A DNA stretch of 64,000 nucleotides, from the NCBI GenBank assembly GCA_043228905.1, contig JBHGNT010000008.1, positions 20,956,001-21,020,000 on the forward strand. The letters run 5' to 3'. The notes beneath the pieces were generated by a model. That model was not told the DNA's origin. It was given only the letters and a program-made list of their open reading frames with translations, and did no database searches. Positions 1 through 10,264 of the stretch are shown in pieces. The translations under genes were made by a program, and so were the position numbers. The number at the start of each line of letters is the position of its first letter. Position 1 is the first letter of the stretch. Source of the stretch: Azolla caroliniana. Lineage: Eukaryota > Polypodiophyta.

Positions 1-812
1 CCTATTGGGTCGATAAATCAACAAAAAGTAGAAAATAGAAGGAAAAACCAACAACGAAGTAACCTGATATAGATTGATAGAAGAACTATATCACAAATAG
101 CCCCTCGTGGATCTCTTCTCTTCTGCAAAGCGCTCTCGCTCTCGCTCTCGTACTTAGGCTCTATGTCTTTTCATTTGTTATTTTGCTCTCTTTGTTCTAT
201 GACGTCTCTGTGTATACCATTGTCTCTCTATGTGTTGCCTCTGTACTTAGAGTTATCTCTGTTTTCCCTCTTTCACTTGGTGTCTCAATCTCAGAGTTCT
301 ATCCCTCATTTTTCAACGCTCTCTCTCTTTTCTTATATGTTGTTTTTTTATTCTCTGTTACGTTGTTTTGTGTTTACACCTCGTTCTTCAGCCTTGTAGA
401 GTATCGTCTCTTTTCGTATTTGTATTCACACCTGAACATACAAAAAGACACACCAAAAACAACATAATAATAACATACATACATACTTGTCCACATGTAT
501 ATATATCCCACATATACATGCATATGTATATATATATTTGTAAATAGGTATATGTTAATATAGTTATAACTAATTATATCCTCTCTCCTTTTTTCTTTTC
601 ATCCCCAAGCCGAATCGGCACCCAACCTATTTGGCGCTTAGCCTGTAGGTGGCGGTCAACCGACTCTTGACATTCTGTCGATCCTTAGCCAGCTCTAAGT
701 GGGCTCTTCGACCTCAGCCGACTCTTAGTCGGCTGTTTGGGCCTAGCTGACTCTCAATCAGCTCTTTGACCATAACCGATTGTGGGCTCCACTTGACTGG
801 ATAGACCCAACA
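1..812 (-). repeat. 3' LTR of copia element A, cut by the window edge
   Basis: This is the 3' long terminal repeat of a minus-strand Ty1/copia element. On the minus strand it starts TGTTGGGT at 812, directly after a purine tract. It is colinear with 22340-23106, the matching part of the 5' LTR. The window opens inside the LTR, so its far end and the target-site duplication cannot be seen. It contains CT-rich stretches near 130-150 and an AT-rich tract around 475-570. A short open frame on the plus strand (163-467) is low-complexity, recurs in the other LTR copy, and is not treated as a gene. Confidence 0.85.
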
Positions 813-826
813 ATTCCCCCCCTCCA
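813..826 (-). other. Polypurine tract of copia A
   Basis: On the minus strand a run GGAGGGGGGGAAT lies immediately before the LTR start TGTTGGG. This is the expected primer site for plus-strand DNA synthesis of an LTR retrotransposon, and it fixes the element orientation as minus. Confidence 0.8.
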
Positions 827-1021
827 ACTCAAGTGGGGGCCACAAGTAGGTTTGTCTTCCAAACTTCAAGCTTCTCCAAAGCTTTCTATTTCTCCTTTAT
901 GTAAGAACATCACATAATTATGTGAAGATCATGTTCATCTCATAGACCTGACCTGTTCCACCTCCGGTAGAGATGCTGAAACGTCATCTATCTAGTCACC
1001 TACAATTTGATGATCATGATC

Positions 1022-2209
1022 CTACCCATCATCATCATTAGCTACTTGATCAGCCATATCATCATACTCCTCCACATCTCCCTCGTGACCTTGGGTGTCT
1101 AGGGGTTGGAGTTGGACACTTGGTGATTGAGAAACAAAGGGTGAAATTTGGCATTTCATTTGGCTCCTCAGGAAATACCACATCCCTGTTTCTAATGACC
1201 TTCTTCTATAGGTCATATAGTGTATGGTTGGATTCCTCATAGCCATATCCCAGAAAATATGCATGGTTTACATTAGGATTGGATCTTTCATCTTTTAGAG
1301 GTGAACACGATCCCTACAACCGAACACTCTCAAGTGTTTGTATGACACCTCCTAATCAGTTCACACCCTCTCGGGTACATCATCATCCCAGAAAAAGATT
1401 GATGGAGACAGATTCATGAGGTCAACTATAGTCCTCATTGTTTCACTCCGAAAGTGTTTAGAAAATATTGAGTGTGATAGTATATATCTTATGCACTCAC
1501 AAATTGTCTTACTCATCCTCTCAGCCACACCATTGTGTTGAGGTGTTTTCAGAACACTCCTCCCAAGCCTAATACCATGCACACAACCATATTGCCAAAA
1601 TTGTCCCCCATGTTTAGCGCTATTATTCGCGCACGTACATTTCAGCTTGCATTAGGTAAAGGGAATTCCGTTTTAGACAATTTGCTAGGATTAGGGAATC
1701 GTTGGCGAGTTTCCATCGTCCTTCACCAAAGTAATTTTCATATCCCTCATCATCAAGCTTACCAATAGAGATGATGTTTAATGGAATATCTGGTACATGC
1801 CTTACATCCCTCAATACAAGTTTACTACCCCTAATGGAGACTAAGCCTACATCCCGTATGCCAACGGCCTCTGTCATACCGTGATTAGCCACTGGTATAT
1901 GACTCAAACATTTCCTGATACGAGGCTCGCGAGTTAATGACCCAATTAGTTTGTTGACATGCTAAACTATCACAAGAATCATCACAGACAATAATAACAT
2001 TGTCATCACATGTGGCGATTATAGGTTCATTTTTCTTGTCGTTATTGGTTCCATTCATTTGGTCCCTCTTCTTCTTCCTACAATCTCTTTCATAATGATT
2101 TGGACTACCACAATAACGACATGAGAAATCTTTCTTGAAGTCTTTCCTACTTCTAGATTTTGACCTCCCATCAACATTATTTCTGAGTATGGCTTCTTAC
2201 TCTATTGGG
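1022..2209 (-). pseudogene. Copia A pol remnant: zinc knuckle, GAG-pre-integrase, integrase; RT and RNase H missing
   Basis: Minus-strand reading, broken by stops and frameshifts. It begins with a basic stretch and a CCHC knuckle (C-R-Y-C-G-S-P-N-H-Y-E-R-D-C, about 2060-2130). A pre-integrase segment follows at 1623-1907 (...RHVPDIPLNIISIGKL). An integrase C-terminal catalytic piece lies at 1361-1582 with the copia motif PQHNGVAERM, and a post-integrase segment at 1022-1264. Copia order is gag-PR-IN-RT-RH. Here the integrase tail is followed within ~200 bp by the polypurine tract, so RT and RNase H are deleted. The gag N-terminal part lies at 5759-6352, separated by the 2210-5765 insertion. 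Non-functional. Confidence 0.85.
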
Positions 2210-2538
2210 TGTTGTCGGGGTGGGGGGGTGAAGCCTAGAATGGCTTCACCCCCCTCCCAAGGGGGTTACGACAGTAAGAGAGCTAGAGAGAAAGAAAAAT
2301 TGAAAATGACACAAAATGAGAGGGGAAAAATGTATATTCCATTACATGCCCCATTAGGGGTTTATATAGTACATAGTGTAACGGTTAATAATATGACCGT
2401 TACATTCTTGTCACATGCACATAATTTTTCATGTGCTAGCACATACTCATCCTCACATACTCATTTACTTTACACATACACATCAACCACATCATTACAC
2501 ATACCCTTATGCCTCCCCGTATATTCTTAGGGGTAACA
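2210..2538 (-). repeat. LTR of non-autonomous element B1
   Basis: This matches both LTRs of B2 (46216-46532 and 48972-49314) over its length. The ends are TGTTGTCGGGG... and ...GGGTAACA (plus strand). On the minus strand there is a TATA box (CTATATAAACCCC, complement near 2353-2372), which sets the orientation as minus, so this is the 3' LTR. Near 2226-2268 it holds an inverted repeat, GGGTGAAGCC/GGCTTCACCC, separated by about 6 bases. It is inserted into copia A between gag and the zinc knuckle; the left junction is at 2209/2210. Confidence 0.8.
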
Positions 2539-2930
2539 CTTGGCACGCATGTGGGACAGTGCATTGCACGGTGAACCCACTCGCCATGGCAACTCTTCTC
2601 GACCGGAACTCCAATCGGTTGTCTCAACAGTCGGAAATCCCTCGACCGGATCACTGCTCTACGATCGGAGCTTTGCTTGACTTGAACCTTCTCGTTTGGT
2701 CAGCACAAGTCGCGATTGGATAATACACCAATCGACTAGTTCAATGTGGCATGGGTTGTGAAATCGTGTTGTGCATTTGTGTATTCTTCCTTTAATCATG
2801 TGAAGTGAGTTTAATATTTTTTACCCTTTGGTCTCTAAAATTTTTACCCTCAAATTTTTTGAAATTTTATTTTTGGCCCTTGTGTTTTAGAAATTCTCTC
2901 TTCTACCCTTATGTTTCTGAAATTTTCTCT

Positions 2931-3242
2931 TCATACCCCTCTTCTCTTCCTTCGTTTCCTTCTTATGTCTTTGTCTTTTGCTTGGTTGTCACTCGGTCGT
3001 ACTCTTGGTCGCGTATCTGGGCCGCACTCTCGACTGCACGTCTTGGCTGCGTGTCTCAGCCGTCTTTTCGACCACGCGTCTCGGTCGTAGTCTCGACCAT
3101 GCATCTCGATCGCGCTTCTTGGCCGTACTCTCGACCACGCGTCTCGGCTGTATTCTCGGCCACACGTCTCGGTCGTGCCCTCGGCCACGCATCTCGGCAG
3201 TGCTCTCGGTCGTGCGTCTGTAGTGGCATCAGCCATCTCCAC
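2931..3242 (-). CDS. Charged repeat ORF of element B1 (unknown)
   Basis: A 103-codon minus-strand frame over the 25-bp array. The product is rich in Arg, Asp and Glu with recurring RDAWS and RPR words, and ends in RRKRRKRRGV. B2 has a 142-codon frame (47009-47437, minus) with the same kind of repeats and an almost identical end (RRKQRKRRGV). The shared end and reading frame could reflect a real product. Because 25 is not a multiple of three, all frames of the array tend to stay open, so chance is a serious alternative. No domain is recognised. Confidence 0.25.
   Translation of the reverse strand: MEMADATTDARPRALPRCVAEGTTETCGREYSRDAWSRVRPRSAIEMHGRDYDRDAWSKRRLRHAAKTCSRECGPDTRPRVRPSDNQAKDKDIRRKRRKRRGV
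3005..3215. repeat. 25-bp minisatellite in B1
   Basis: Units of the type CTCGGTCGTAGTCTCGACCA + TGCAT recur. Unit starts at 3080, 3105, 3143, 3168 and 3193 give spacings of 25, 38, 25 and 25, so the unit is 25 bp made of 12- and 13-bp half units, with one extra half unit. The same array is present in B2 at about 47150-47430. Confidence 0.75.
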
Positions 3243-3989
3243 GCCTTTGTGCTAGGCTGAGTCTCTCGTGTTCCCGGCCATCTCCGTTCTCAGCCGTCAC
3301 CATCTCTTGGTTGTCGGTCAACTGCTGAACCGGCCATCTGTTAGTTGTTTCTTTGTATGGTCACTATCTGTCACCATCTATCCGGCCGACTCTATAAGTC
3401 GTTAGGTCGGCCGCTACTATTAGGCGGGTTCTACCGCCGTCGATCTTCGTTCGTCTGCTCCGTCGGATGTCGAAGGACAGGCTCTTGGCTGACGCTTCTG
3501 TTTCAGTCGATTCTCAGCCCAGCCGTCTGACCGGCTCTCTCCGGCCGCCACCGTCTGTCGGTTGTCAAACTGGCTCTGTCCTACGACCGTCGTCGTCCAT
3601 TTGTCGGTCGGCCATGTCTGTTCGCAGGCCGGCTGTCGGACGTCATCCATCGCCGTTCGTCCGTGGCCGACTGTCCGTTCGGGCTTTGTCGGACCGTCTG
3701 TTGCCGTTTGTCGGCTTTGTCAAACGTCTACCGTCTGTATGGCTCTACTTCCACTGGTTGGCCATGTCTCGGTTGGCTGTCCGGCAACCAGCTTTGTTTG
3801 TTGGTTGTTTGGTCGACCATCGCCTGTCTCTGTCATCTACCGATTGGTGTTTGTTCAGCGCCGTCTACGGTCCTGAACCAAGAACGAAATAGCTTCGATT
3901 GGGCCCACTTGGGATTGAGCCACCACCATAACTTGAATCCAAATAACCAGCATATCCAGTATTGGCAGCATCAGGGCGAGGAGATGGTG

Positions 3990-5765
3990 GTGCTGGTCAT
4001 CTATGTTTTCTCACAGACGAACAACGACAAATGGATGTTTAGCTGCAGACACCCCAGAGAACCAACACGACAAGACCGGCCAATCACAAGGTCCGTCACA
4101 CGCCAAGCAAAGGAATGCGCACGACAAAAGCCTCGCCTTAGCGACCTCAATACTACCTGTGGTGATTACAAAGGTGATTCTTCGCTCTCCAAATACCTCG
4201 ACGATATGCGGGGAGCATGCTCACCACAGCAACATTGTGGTCTTTCTCGACCCACCGTAGCCCCTAGCATTTCCTTTGCCTATCCCCGCTTTAATGGCGA
4301 AACCGACACCGCAACCCATATTCGCATGTTCCTCAATGTTTGGAATGTGAACCACATGGCGTAGAGCCTTTCGGAGGCGGTAGCGCACCAGTCGAAAATG
4401 ACGGAGTTCGGGTTAACATTGGATGGGCGAGCGGCATTTTGGCATTCACAGATGGATTTGCCAGCAATCACAACCTTCGATCAGCTGCAGTCCGCTTTCT
4501 TGTAGTTCTTCCATCGGAGGGTTCTACACGATTAAGCAACTGCCAACCGAGACGATCGCAGACTTCAACTTACGTTTCCAAAATTTACGGCGGAAACTAG
4601 AACGGAGCCCCGCGGAGGACGAGGTCGAGAGACATTTCTGGCAGCAGTACGCCGACCCATACGGGCAACGCTCAACAATAGTAGCGTGAAAGGGGAAACG
4701 ACGGATATGTTCATTGAACGAGCGTTACAGCTCGAGTTGAGCGACAATGAGGATCGGCTAGCCAGGGTCGGCAGACAGAGAAATGCCGGTGTACGCCGAG
4801 TGGGGAGAGAGCTACCCCCATTAAACACGGCCCTAATCGAAGTCCATGGGGAACTAGCAAAGGTCAACACGGGCGCCAAGGAGATGGCCATTAAAAATAA
4901 GAATGTTTGGAAGAAGGTTAAAATGACCCAAGCCGAGCTGCAAAGAGCCAACGAACGCATCGCGGAGTTGGAATCTAACGCGACTACGGCGCAACAGGTA
5001 ACTCTGCCACCAAACCACGCCATCGACGCTTTCAAGGAAGAAATTGAGGCTCAGACCGCTATTGCCTCAAAAGAAAAAAGGATCGTGCAATAGCGGAATC
5101 AGAAATTGACCGCCTTCGAGCTGAATTGCGCCAATCCTCAAACAGGGAAAAGGAGATCCGGGCTAACAGCCGGAAGGTAGTAAAAACCCTTGAAGAGAAA
5201 CTTGTTGCAGAGGTAGCACAGCACATCCGGACAAAAGAAGAAACCGCCCAATTACAGGATGAAGCGAAGAAATCGGAGGCAGCAACCGCAGGACTCCGGA
5301 CCTTATTGGAAAAAAGGAAGGTATGGTTCGACGAGCAGCTGGTGGTCGAACAGGAAAGAAGGCATCAGCTCGAAATCTGCCTAAACAATGAAATGGGGAA
5401 ATTAAAAGAACACCATGCAAAGGAATCCCAGTTGTGGGCGGGCCTGAAGACCACGTACAAAGAAGCGGCGGCGGTTAGGTACCAAGAAATTGCAAAACCT
5501 CAAGAAGTCGGTGGAGGACGCACGCAACCGTTGCCAGGCCATCACAGACAACGTGTGTATCCTTCTACAAACAAATCGGGAGAGGTTCACAGCGCAATTG
5601 AAAACGACACTATACAAAGGATGGATGGTGTGGGCAATCCAAGTAGCGGAATTGCACGCGTATCGTGCGGACTGGGAGAACCGGCGAAAAGACGGCCGAA
5701 GTTTCTATAAACTAAATGAGGAGAGTATTGCGGTCGTACGCGAGGACCTAGCACAAGACTATCGT
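3990..5765 (+). pseudogene. Ty3/gypsy element C2: gag fused by deletion to the coiled-coil ORF
   Basis: From about 3998 the sequence matches the leader of C1 (minus, near 21560-21640). It then runs into the gag domain (F-N-G-E-T-D near 4290, QLPTETIADF near 4540) with several frameshifts. Just after the gag words IERALQLEL (about 4717-4740) it jumps to the coiled-coil ORF (DEDRLARVGRQ in C1, DNEDRLARVGRQ here, about 4743). That ORF then continues over 4743-5765 through a long heptad-rich region. The zinc knuckles, protease, RT, RNase H and integrase are all missing, so one deletion removed the middle of the element. The 3' end is cut at about 5765, where copia A gag resumes. Non-functional. 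Confidence 0.8.
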
Positions 5766-6352
5766 GTAGTCCCAAGCGTCACAACAAGGGTTTCCCAACT
5801 ATCTGGGAGAGAGCCTAACAATAACAAAGTCAACACCTCATTTGCTAGAGGTATTTCTAGCAAAACTGTTTGACTTATAAGTCCTTGAAACATGTTTAGA
5901 TGCTCTACCATACTAGAGCCATCTTGATATCTAAGTATTACAAGTTTCCTAAACACAGAGACTCTATTTAAGGGATTTTTGGTCGGAAACATAGTTTTGA
6001 TTTTAGTGTGCTTTGGTTTCATCAACGATATGAAGCGGCTCATCAATTTGTCGTCCGACATCTTGTCGCTCGGGCTACAACGATGGTGAAGGCTTTCTAC
6101 ACTCATGTCTATAAAACAACGTATGTATAATGTTATTTTTGGATGCATTGCTTCCCAAGTTAATGCATCTATGTTCTCGGGTTTGCTCATACCATGTCTT
6201 ACGGGAAACGATATGTCGTTACATACCAACATGTTCCTCATTTTGGACTTCCAAATGGAGTAGTTGGATCTTGACAGCTTAATCATCCTGCCTAATGATT
6301 CATCCATATTCCAAGTCTTTGTGGAGAGTATGAACCTCAGTTTTGATACCAC
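5759..6352 (-). pseudogene. Copia A gag N-terminal part
   Basis: A 197-codon minus frame beginning about 40 codons before the core words SNYSIWKSKMRNML. It has the UBN2/copia gag signature (a W near the start, LLLGSLPDSWETLVVTL near the end). It sits directly downstream of the primer-binding site. It is cut off at the insertion junction near 5765; the zinc-knuckle end of the same gag resumes at about 2196. About 20 codons seem to have been lost between the two parts, which explains why no target-site duplication is visible for the insertion. Confidence 0.85.
6341..6351 (-). other. Primer-binding site of copia A
   Basis: Minus strand TGGTATCAAAAC follows the LTR end ...CCCACCA after two bases. 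The TGGTATCA word is complementary to the 3' end of initiator methionine tRNA, the usual primer for plant copia elements. Confidence 0.85.
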
Positions 6353-6353
6353 T

Positions 6354-6678
6354 TGGTGGGAATATGAGACTAAATCGGGATGATTTAAACTTCAAACACA
6401 ATTAACAAATAGATGAAACCACAAGACGAAAAATGAGAGTACACCAAAAATTTTAACGTGGAAAAGACAAAATAGGGAAACACCACAGGAACCGTAGGTT
6501 CTGAACAACATTACTATGATCTGAATACAATGGAATACAACCTCACTAGAGGAGTGTATCTACCTCAAGGCAATGACCTTGGTTACAACCTTCACCCAAT
6601 CGGGTGTATAGAATAACAAACATTACAATTGAGTATAGTCTCTCTTATTTGAACTAGACAAAATGAACTAGCCTTAAG
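6354..6678 (-). repeat. 5' LTR of copia A, inner part (split by C1)
   Basis: The minus-strand end of the 5' LTR (...CCCACCA). It runs to the C1 insertion at 6678/6679; the LTR resumes at 22088. Together the two parts are about 1.34 kb. The final five bases (TTAAG) are the left copy of the C1 target-site duplication. It contains the first of four ~110-bp tandem units, starting at 6565. Confidence 0.85.
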
Positions 6679-7117
6679 TGTTGCCTCTTAGGAACACGGT
6701 CCGTGGTCAGTCCTTCGACCTAGACCCCAAGCTGGGTGTGGAACAACAAACAAGGCTTAAGCGTACTGCGTAAGGAGAGAACCTCTATAATTCCTCCACG
6801 TGTAAGGGAAGACGGCTACAACCGACTCCTTATCACAGGTTACACTTACATACTACTACGCTTATGTATCCGAGACACAGACACTGAATTATCCACAACT
6901 ATCCACAGAAACTCAGAGAAGATAGCATTCTATTATTAGGCGTTCTTTTACATTTCCCAAAATTTACACGCACCTCCATAAGAGGTTTTCTGCCCTTTAT
7001 ATATGCAGGGTCTAATTAGCCATTCACGCTTCTCGTGTGAACCGTTACATACGTTATGCTTATATAGTTTCTTATTCCTACGCTTTTGGCCGTCAGTTAC
7101 CATTCCGGCGGACAACA
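6679..7117 (-). repeat. 3' LTR of C1
   Basis: 439 bp, ends TGTTG/CAACA. On the minus strand it carries a TATA-like CATATATAAAGGGCAG (near 7000), giving promoter orientation minus. Just inside it (7118-7145) lies AGCACGCCTGTGGGACAGTG instead of a conventional polypurine tract. Confidence 0.92.
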
Positions 7118-7164
7118 CCTAGCACGCCTGTGGGACAGTGCCTTTGCACGTCAGACCCATCCCG

Positions 7165-10100
7165 TTAATCTTCTTCCAAAATGGCCCGGATGTTCGGCTC
7201 TATTGTGGTGTCCTCGTCCGGAGTTGATGTAGGGCCCGTAGGTGCATCGTGGTGCGGCTCCTCTGCTTGGTCGGCCTGGTTTCTCCCGGAGTCGCCTTCG
7301 TCGTGTGCAGGTGGTCCGGTTACGGTGGGCTGTTCTTGAATTAGTGGGTTGGGCTCCGCCGTTGGCGTGCTTGCAGTCGGCTGTAGCTCAGCCCCTATTG
7401 TTACGTCCTCCGTGGTGTTGGCCGTTTTTGTGTGTCCCTGGGCGTGGGGCGGGGATTCCGCCTGGTCCGCACTATTTTCCGCATTTTCTGAAGATGGTGT
7501 GGGCTGGTGCGGCTGGACCTCTTGTTGGTTAATGGTTTCGCTGTCTGGTCCTGTGGGGAACTCCGCTCGATCGCCCCCGCTATTCTCCCCCATTGTCATC
7601 CCTGGTGATCGGGCCTGAGGTTCCTCTTCTTCGGTTGTGACTGGAATTGGTGTCCCGCTGGGTTCCTCGTTTGTGTGTGTGTTGCCAATATGTGTGATTT
7701 GGTGAAATAGCTCCTCCTGACTCTCACCAAAATCATCTAGGAGTTGTGCGAGTTCTTCGGAGTGTTGGTTTGTTAACGCGCGATAGTCTTGCGCTAGGTC
7801 CTCCCATACAGTCGCAATTCTCTCCTCGTTCAGCTTATAAAACCCTCGGTCGTCTTTCCGTCGGTTCTCCCAGTCCGCACGATACGCATGCAATTCTGCT
7901 ACTTGGGTTGCCCACGCCATCCATCCTTTGTCCAGCGCCGTTTTCAATTGCGTTGTGAACCTTTCCTGGTTGGTTTGGAGAAGGATGCGCAAGTTATCCG
8001 TGATGGCCTGGCAGCGGTTGCGTGCGTCTTCCATCGACTTCTAGAGATTCGCGATTTCCTACTGTTTAACGGTTGCCGCTTCCTCATATGTGGCCTTCAG
8101 GCCCGCCCACAGCTGGGACTCCTTTGCATGTTCTTTTAATTTCCCCATTTCATTGTTTAGGCGGATTTCGAGTTGATGCCTTCTCTCTTGTTCGACCACC
8201 AACTGCTCATCGAACCATACCTTCTTCTTTTCTAATAAGGCCCGAAGTCCCGCTATTGCTGCCTCTGATTTCTTCGCATCCTCTCGTAATTGGGCATTGT
8301 CGTCTTTTGTCCGGATGTGTTGGGCTACCTCCGTAGCTAGTTTCTCTTCAAGAGTTTTTACGGCCTTTCGTCCGTTAGTCCGTATCTCCTTTTCTCTGTT
8401 AGAGGATTGGCGTAGTTCTGCTCGAAGACGGTCAATTTCGGATTCCGCTAGTTGCACGACCCTTTTTGTTTTTGAGGCGATGGCGGTCTGAGCCTCGATT
8501 TCTTCTTTGAGAGTGTTGATAACGTGGTTCGGTGGCGGGGTTTCATGTCGCGCTGTAGTCGCGTGAGCTTCCAACTCCGCGATGCGTGCGTTGGCCTTTT
8601 GTAGTTCGCTTCGGTTAGTTTAACCTTCTTCCATACATTCTTATTTTTTATGGCCATCTCCTTGGCGCCCGTGCTGACCTTTGCCAGTTCCCGATGGACT
8701 TCGACTAGGGCCGTGTTTAAGGGTGGTATCTCCATCTCTACTCGCCGTACCCCGGCATTCCTTTGTCTGCCGACTCTGGCTAGCCGGTCCTCATCGTCGC
8801 TCTCCGTTGTTTGTATTAGGGCGCACTCTATCATCTGATGTACCGCGTGCTCCTCGGCCATTCGTTGGGCGGCTTTGACCTGTTGTGTTGCCAGGAACTC
8901 CATGAGCTCGAAAGAGGTACCGAGCTGTAAGAGGGCACTGAATTCGTGGGCCGTATCCGGGATATCCGGATATGCCAAAACCTCGCTTTCCACCATCAAT
9001 ACGGCTTTCCCTCGTTGGGACTGAGTCGTAATAATCGGCCGCGGCTCCTGGATGATTGCGAAGGTGGTATTCGGCTCTGCTATTGCAGAGCCTTCGCCTT
9101 TGGTCGATGCCTCCGGAGCCATGGGGGCGTTTTTTACCAACCCCCGCCCATCTTTCCTATCCAATCTGCGTCGTTTTGGTCTAGGGCTTTCCCGCCGTGC
9201 TTCGGTGTCTGGTTCTGGGGCTGCTTCCATGGTCTGACTCGGCTGTTCGTCCTGCATCGCCCGTGTGTCCGGCTAGTCGGTAGGAGGTGTTGTCCTTGGG
9301 CCTGGTTGGGCTGGTTGGGATTCCTCCTCCCACTCTGGGGCCGCTAACTCCGCTAACCTGTGTTTCGCGAAGCGGGGCAGGGTCGTGGGTTGGCTGGGCT
9401 GCGGTGCTGGCAGGCCTCGGGGTGGAAACAATATCGTAAGGTATTGTTGGATGATTGGCCTGAGCTTTTTGCCTGCTTGGTACGCATGCAAGCCTTCCCT
9501 GAACGTCGGCCTTGTGATGACCCCCCAATCGACTGTACGCCCTTCAAAGGTGTCGATAATGATGCCCGCCTTCTGCTTAGGCATCTTGTAAGCGTTGACA
9601 TGGACGCAGCCGACTTCCAGTAGGAACTTGGCAACTTCACGGAAGAAGGGATCCAGAATCTTTGTTCTATAGGCCTTGGCGGAGGATAAATATGGGCCAA
9701 AATACCGCTGCAGCGCCTATGTAGGAGGTATTTCGAAATGTCTTTCACCTAGTGAGGATAGGTCTAACTTCTTCCGAATGGAAGAGTTGGTGACCGTGTC
9801 GATGTTAAGCCGCCTGGCGTCCGGGTGCAGAGGTGCTTCTGCGACCCGAATGTAACCATCTAGGCGCTTCTCCACGAGCCATCGGCGTAGGGCAGTAGAG
9901 ATGAAGATCGGCATCGCCAGAGTAGGTTCATGGAGTGGAGACGGGTAGCAATGGTGAGTTGGAGCTCTGAGATAGGATGGGGAAGAAGGTGAGGAGGAGC
10001 GATGGGCGCGCTGATAGCTAGACGATGGGTTTCTGCTTTGTGTAGAAAATCTTATGTTTCCTTCTTTTTGTGGCTTAGTGTTCATTGGGCGATGAGCCAT
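7165..10100 (-). pseudogene. Extra 3' ORF of C1: long coiled-coil protein with acidic tail (unknown function)
   Basis: A minus-strand ORF of roughly 950 codons lies between integrase and the 3' LTR, now in five pieces (10100-9717, 9584-9273, 9257-8448, 8574-8059, 8034-7165). Order: a Ser/Arg-rich start; an N-terminal region with WLVEKRLDGYIRVAE and AKAYRTKILDPFFREVAKFL; a Pro-rich linker; a basic patch PRPKRRRLDRKDGRG that looks like a nuclear signal; a long charged heptad region (about 8800-7880) likely to be a coiled coil; and a Pro/Glu/Thr-rich acidic tail ending NIRAILEED. The same protein is found in C2 and in the E1/C4 chimera (tail ending NILDILDDE), so it belongs to the family. It has no recognised enzymatic motif. 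Comparable extra ORFs occur in the Tat and Athila groups of plant Ty3 elements; whether this one is related I cannot tell. Confidence 0.7.
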
Positions 10101-10159
10101 CGTGGTGTCGCGTGTTCTTGAACTAGGAGTTTGTGCATGCCTTTAGTCGTTTTAATAGT

Positions 10160-10211
10160 CGCTATCTTCTCTCTTCTTTTTTTTCTTCTTCTTTTTTTTT
10201 TTTTTTTTTGT
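10160..10211 (-). other. Internal purine/poly-A tract between integrase and the extra ORF of C1
   Basis: On the minus strand this is a run of about 21 A followed by GAAGAAGAAAAAAAAGAAGAGAG, i.e. almost pure purine for ~50 bases. It lies in the ~165-bp spacer after the integrase stop (10265) and before the first ATG of the extra ORF (10100). It could be an internal plus-strand primer site, a leader for a separate mRNA, or just an expanded A tract. Confidence 0.5.
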
Positions 10212-10264
10212 AACGGTTATTTACAACCTATTTTTACATTATAGGACAAATGGGACTGTCCATT

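Larger units (their letters stand above)
2539..3890 (-). mobile_element. Internal region of element B1 (non-coding, GC-rich, truncated)
   Basis: It starts inside the LTR with TTGGCACGCATGTGGGACAG, near-identical to the same position in B2, and continues colinear with B2 through a stretch of pyrimidine-rich poly-T-like text (2800-2960) and a 25-bp repeat array. After about 3250 it is GC-rich with frequent CGG/CCG words and no recognisable gag or pol. Long open frames exist on both strands because of composition. The 5' half of the element and its 5' LTR are missing. The join to C2 lies somewhere between about 3870 and 3990. Confidence 0.6.

Noticed and set aside
163-467. Two overlapping plus-strand ORFs rich in Leu, Ser and Phe that look like membrane proteins
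   Set aside because: They lie in the pyrimidine-rich part of the copia A LTR and recur in damaged form at 22412-22714; the hydrophobic look comes from CT/TTT composition.
3467-3892. Overlapping long plus-strand ORFs in GC-rich DNA
   Set aside because: Several frames on both strands are open at once with low-complexity Arg/Ser/Leu products; no conservation with B2 in frame.
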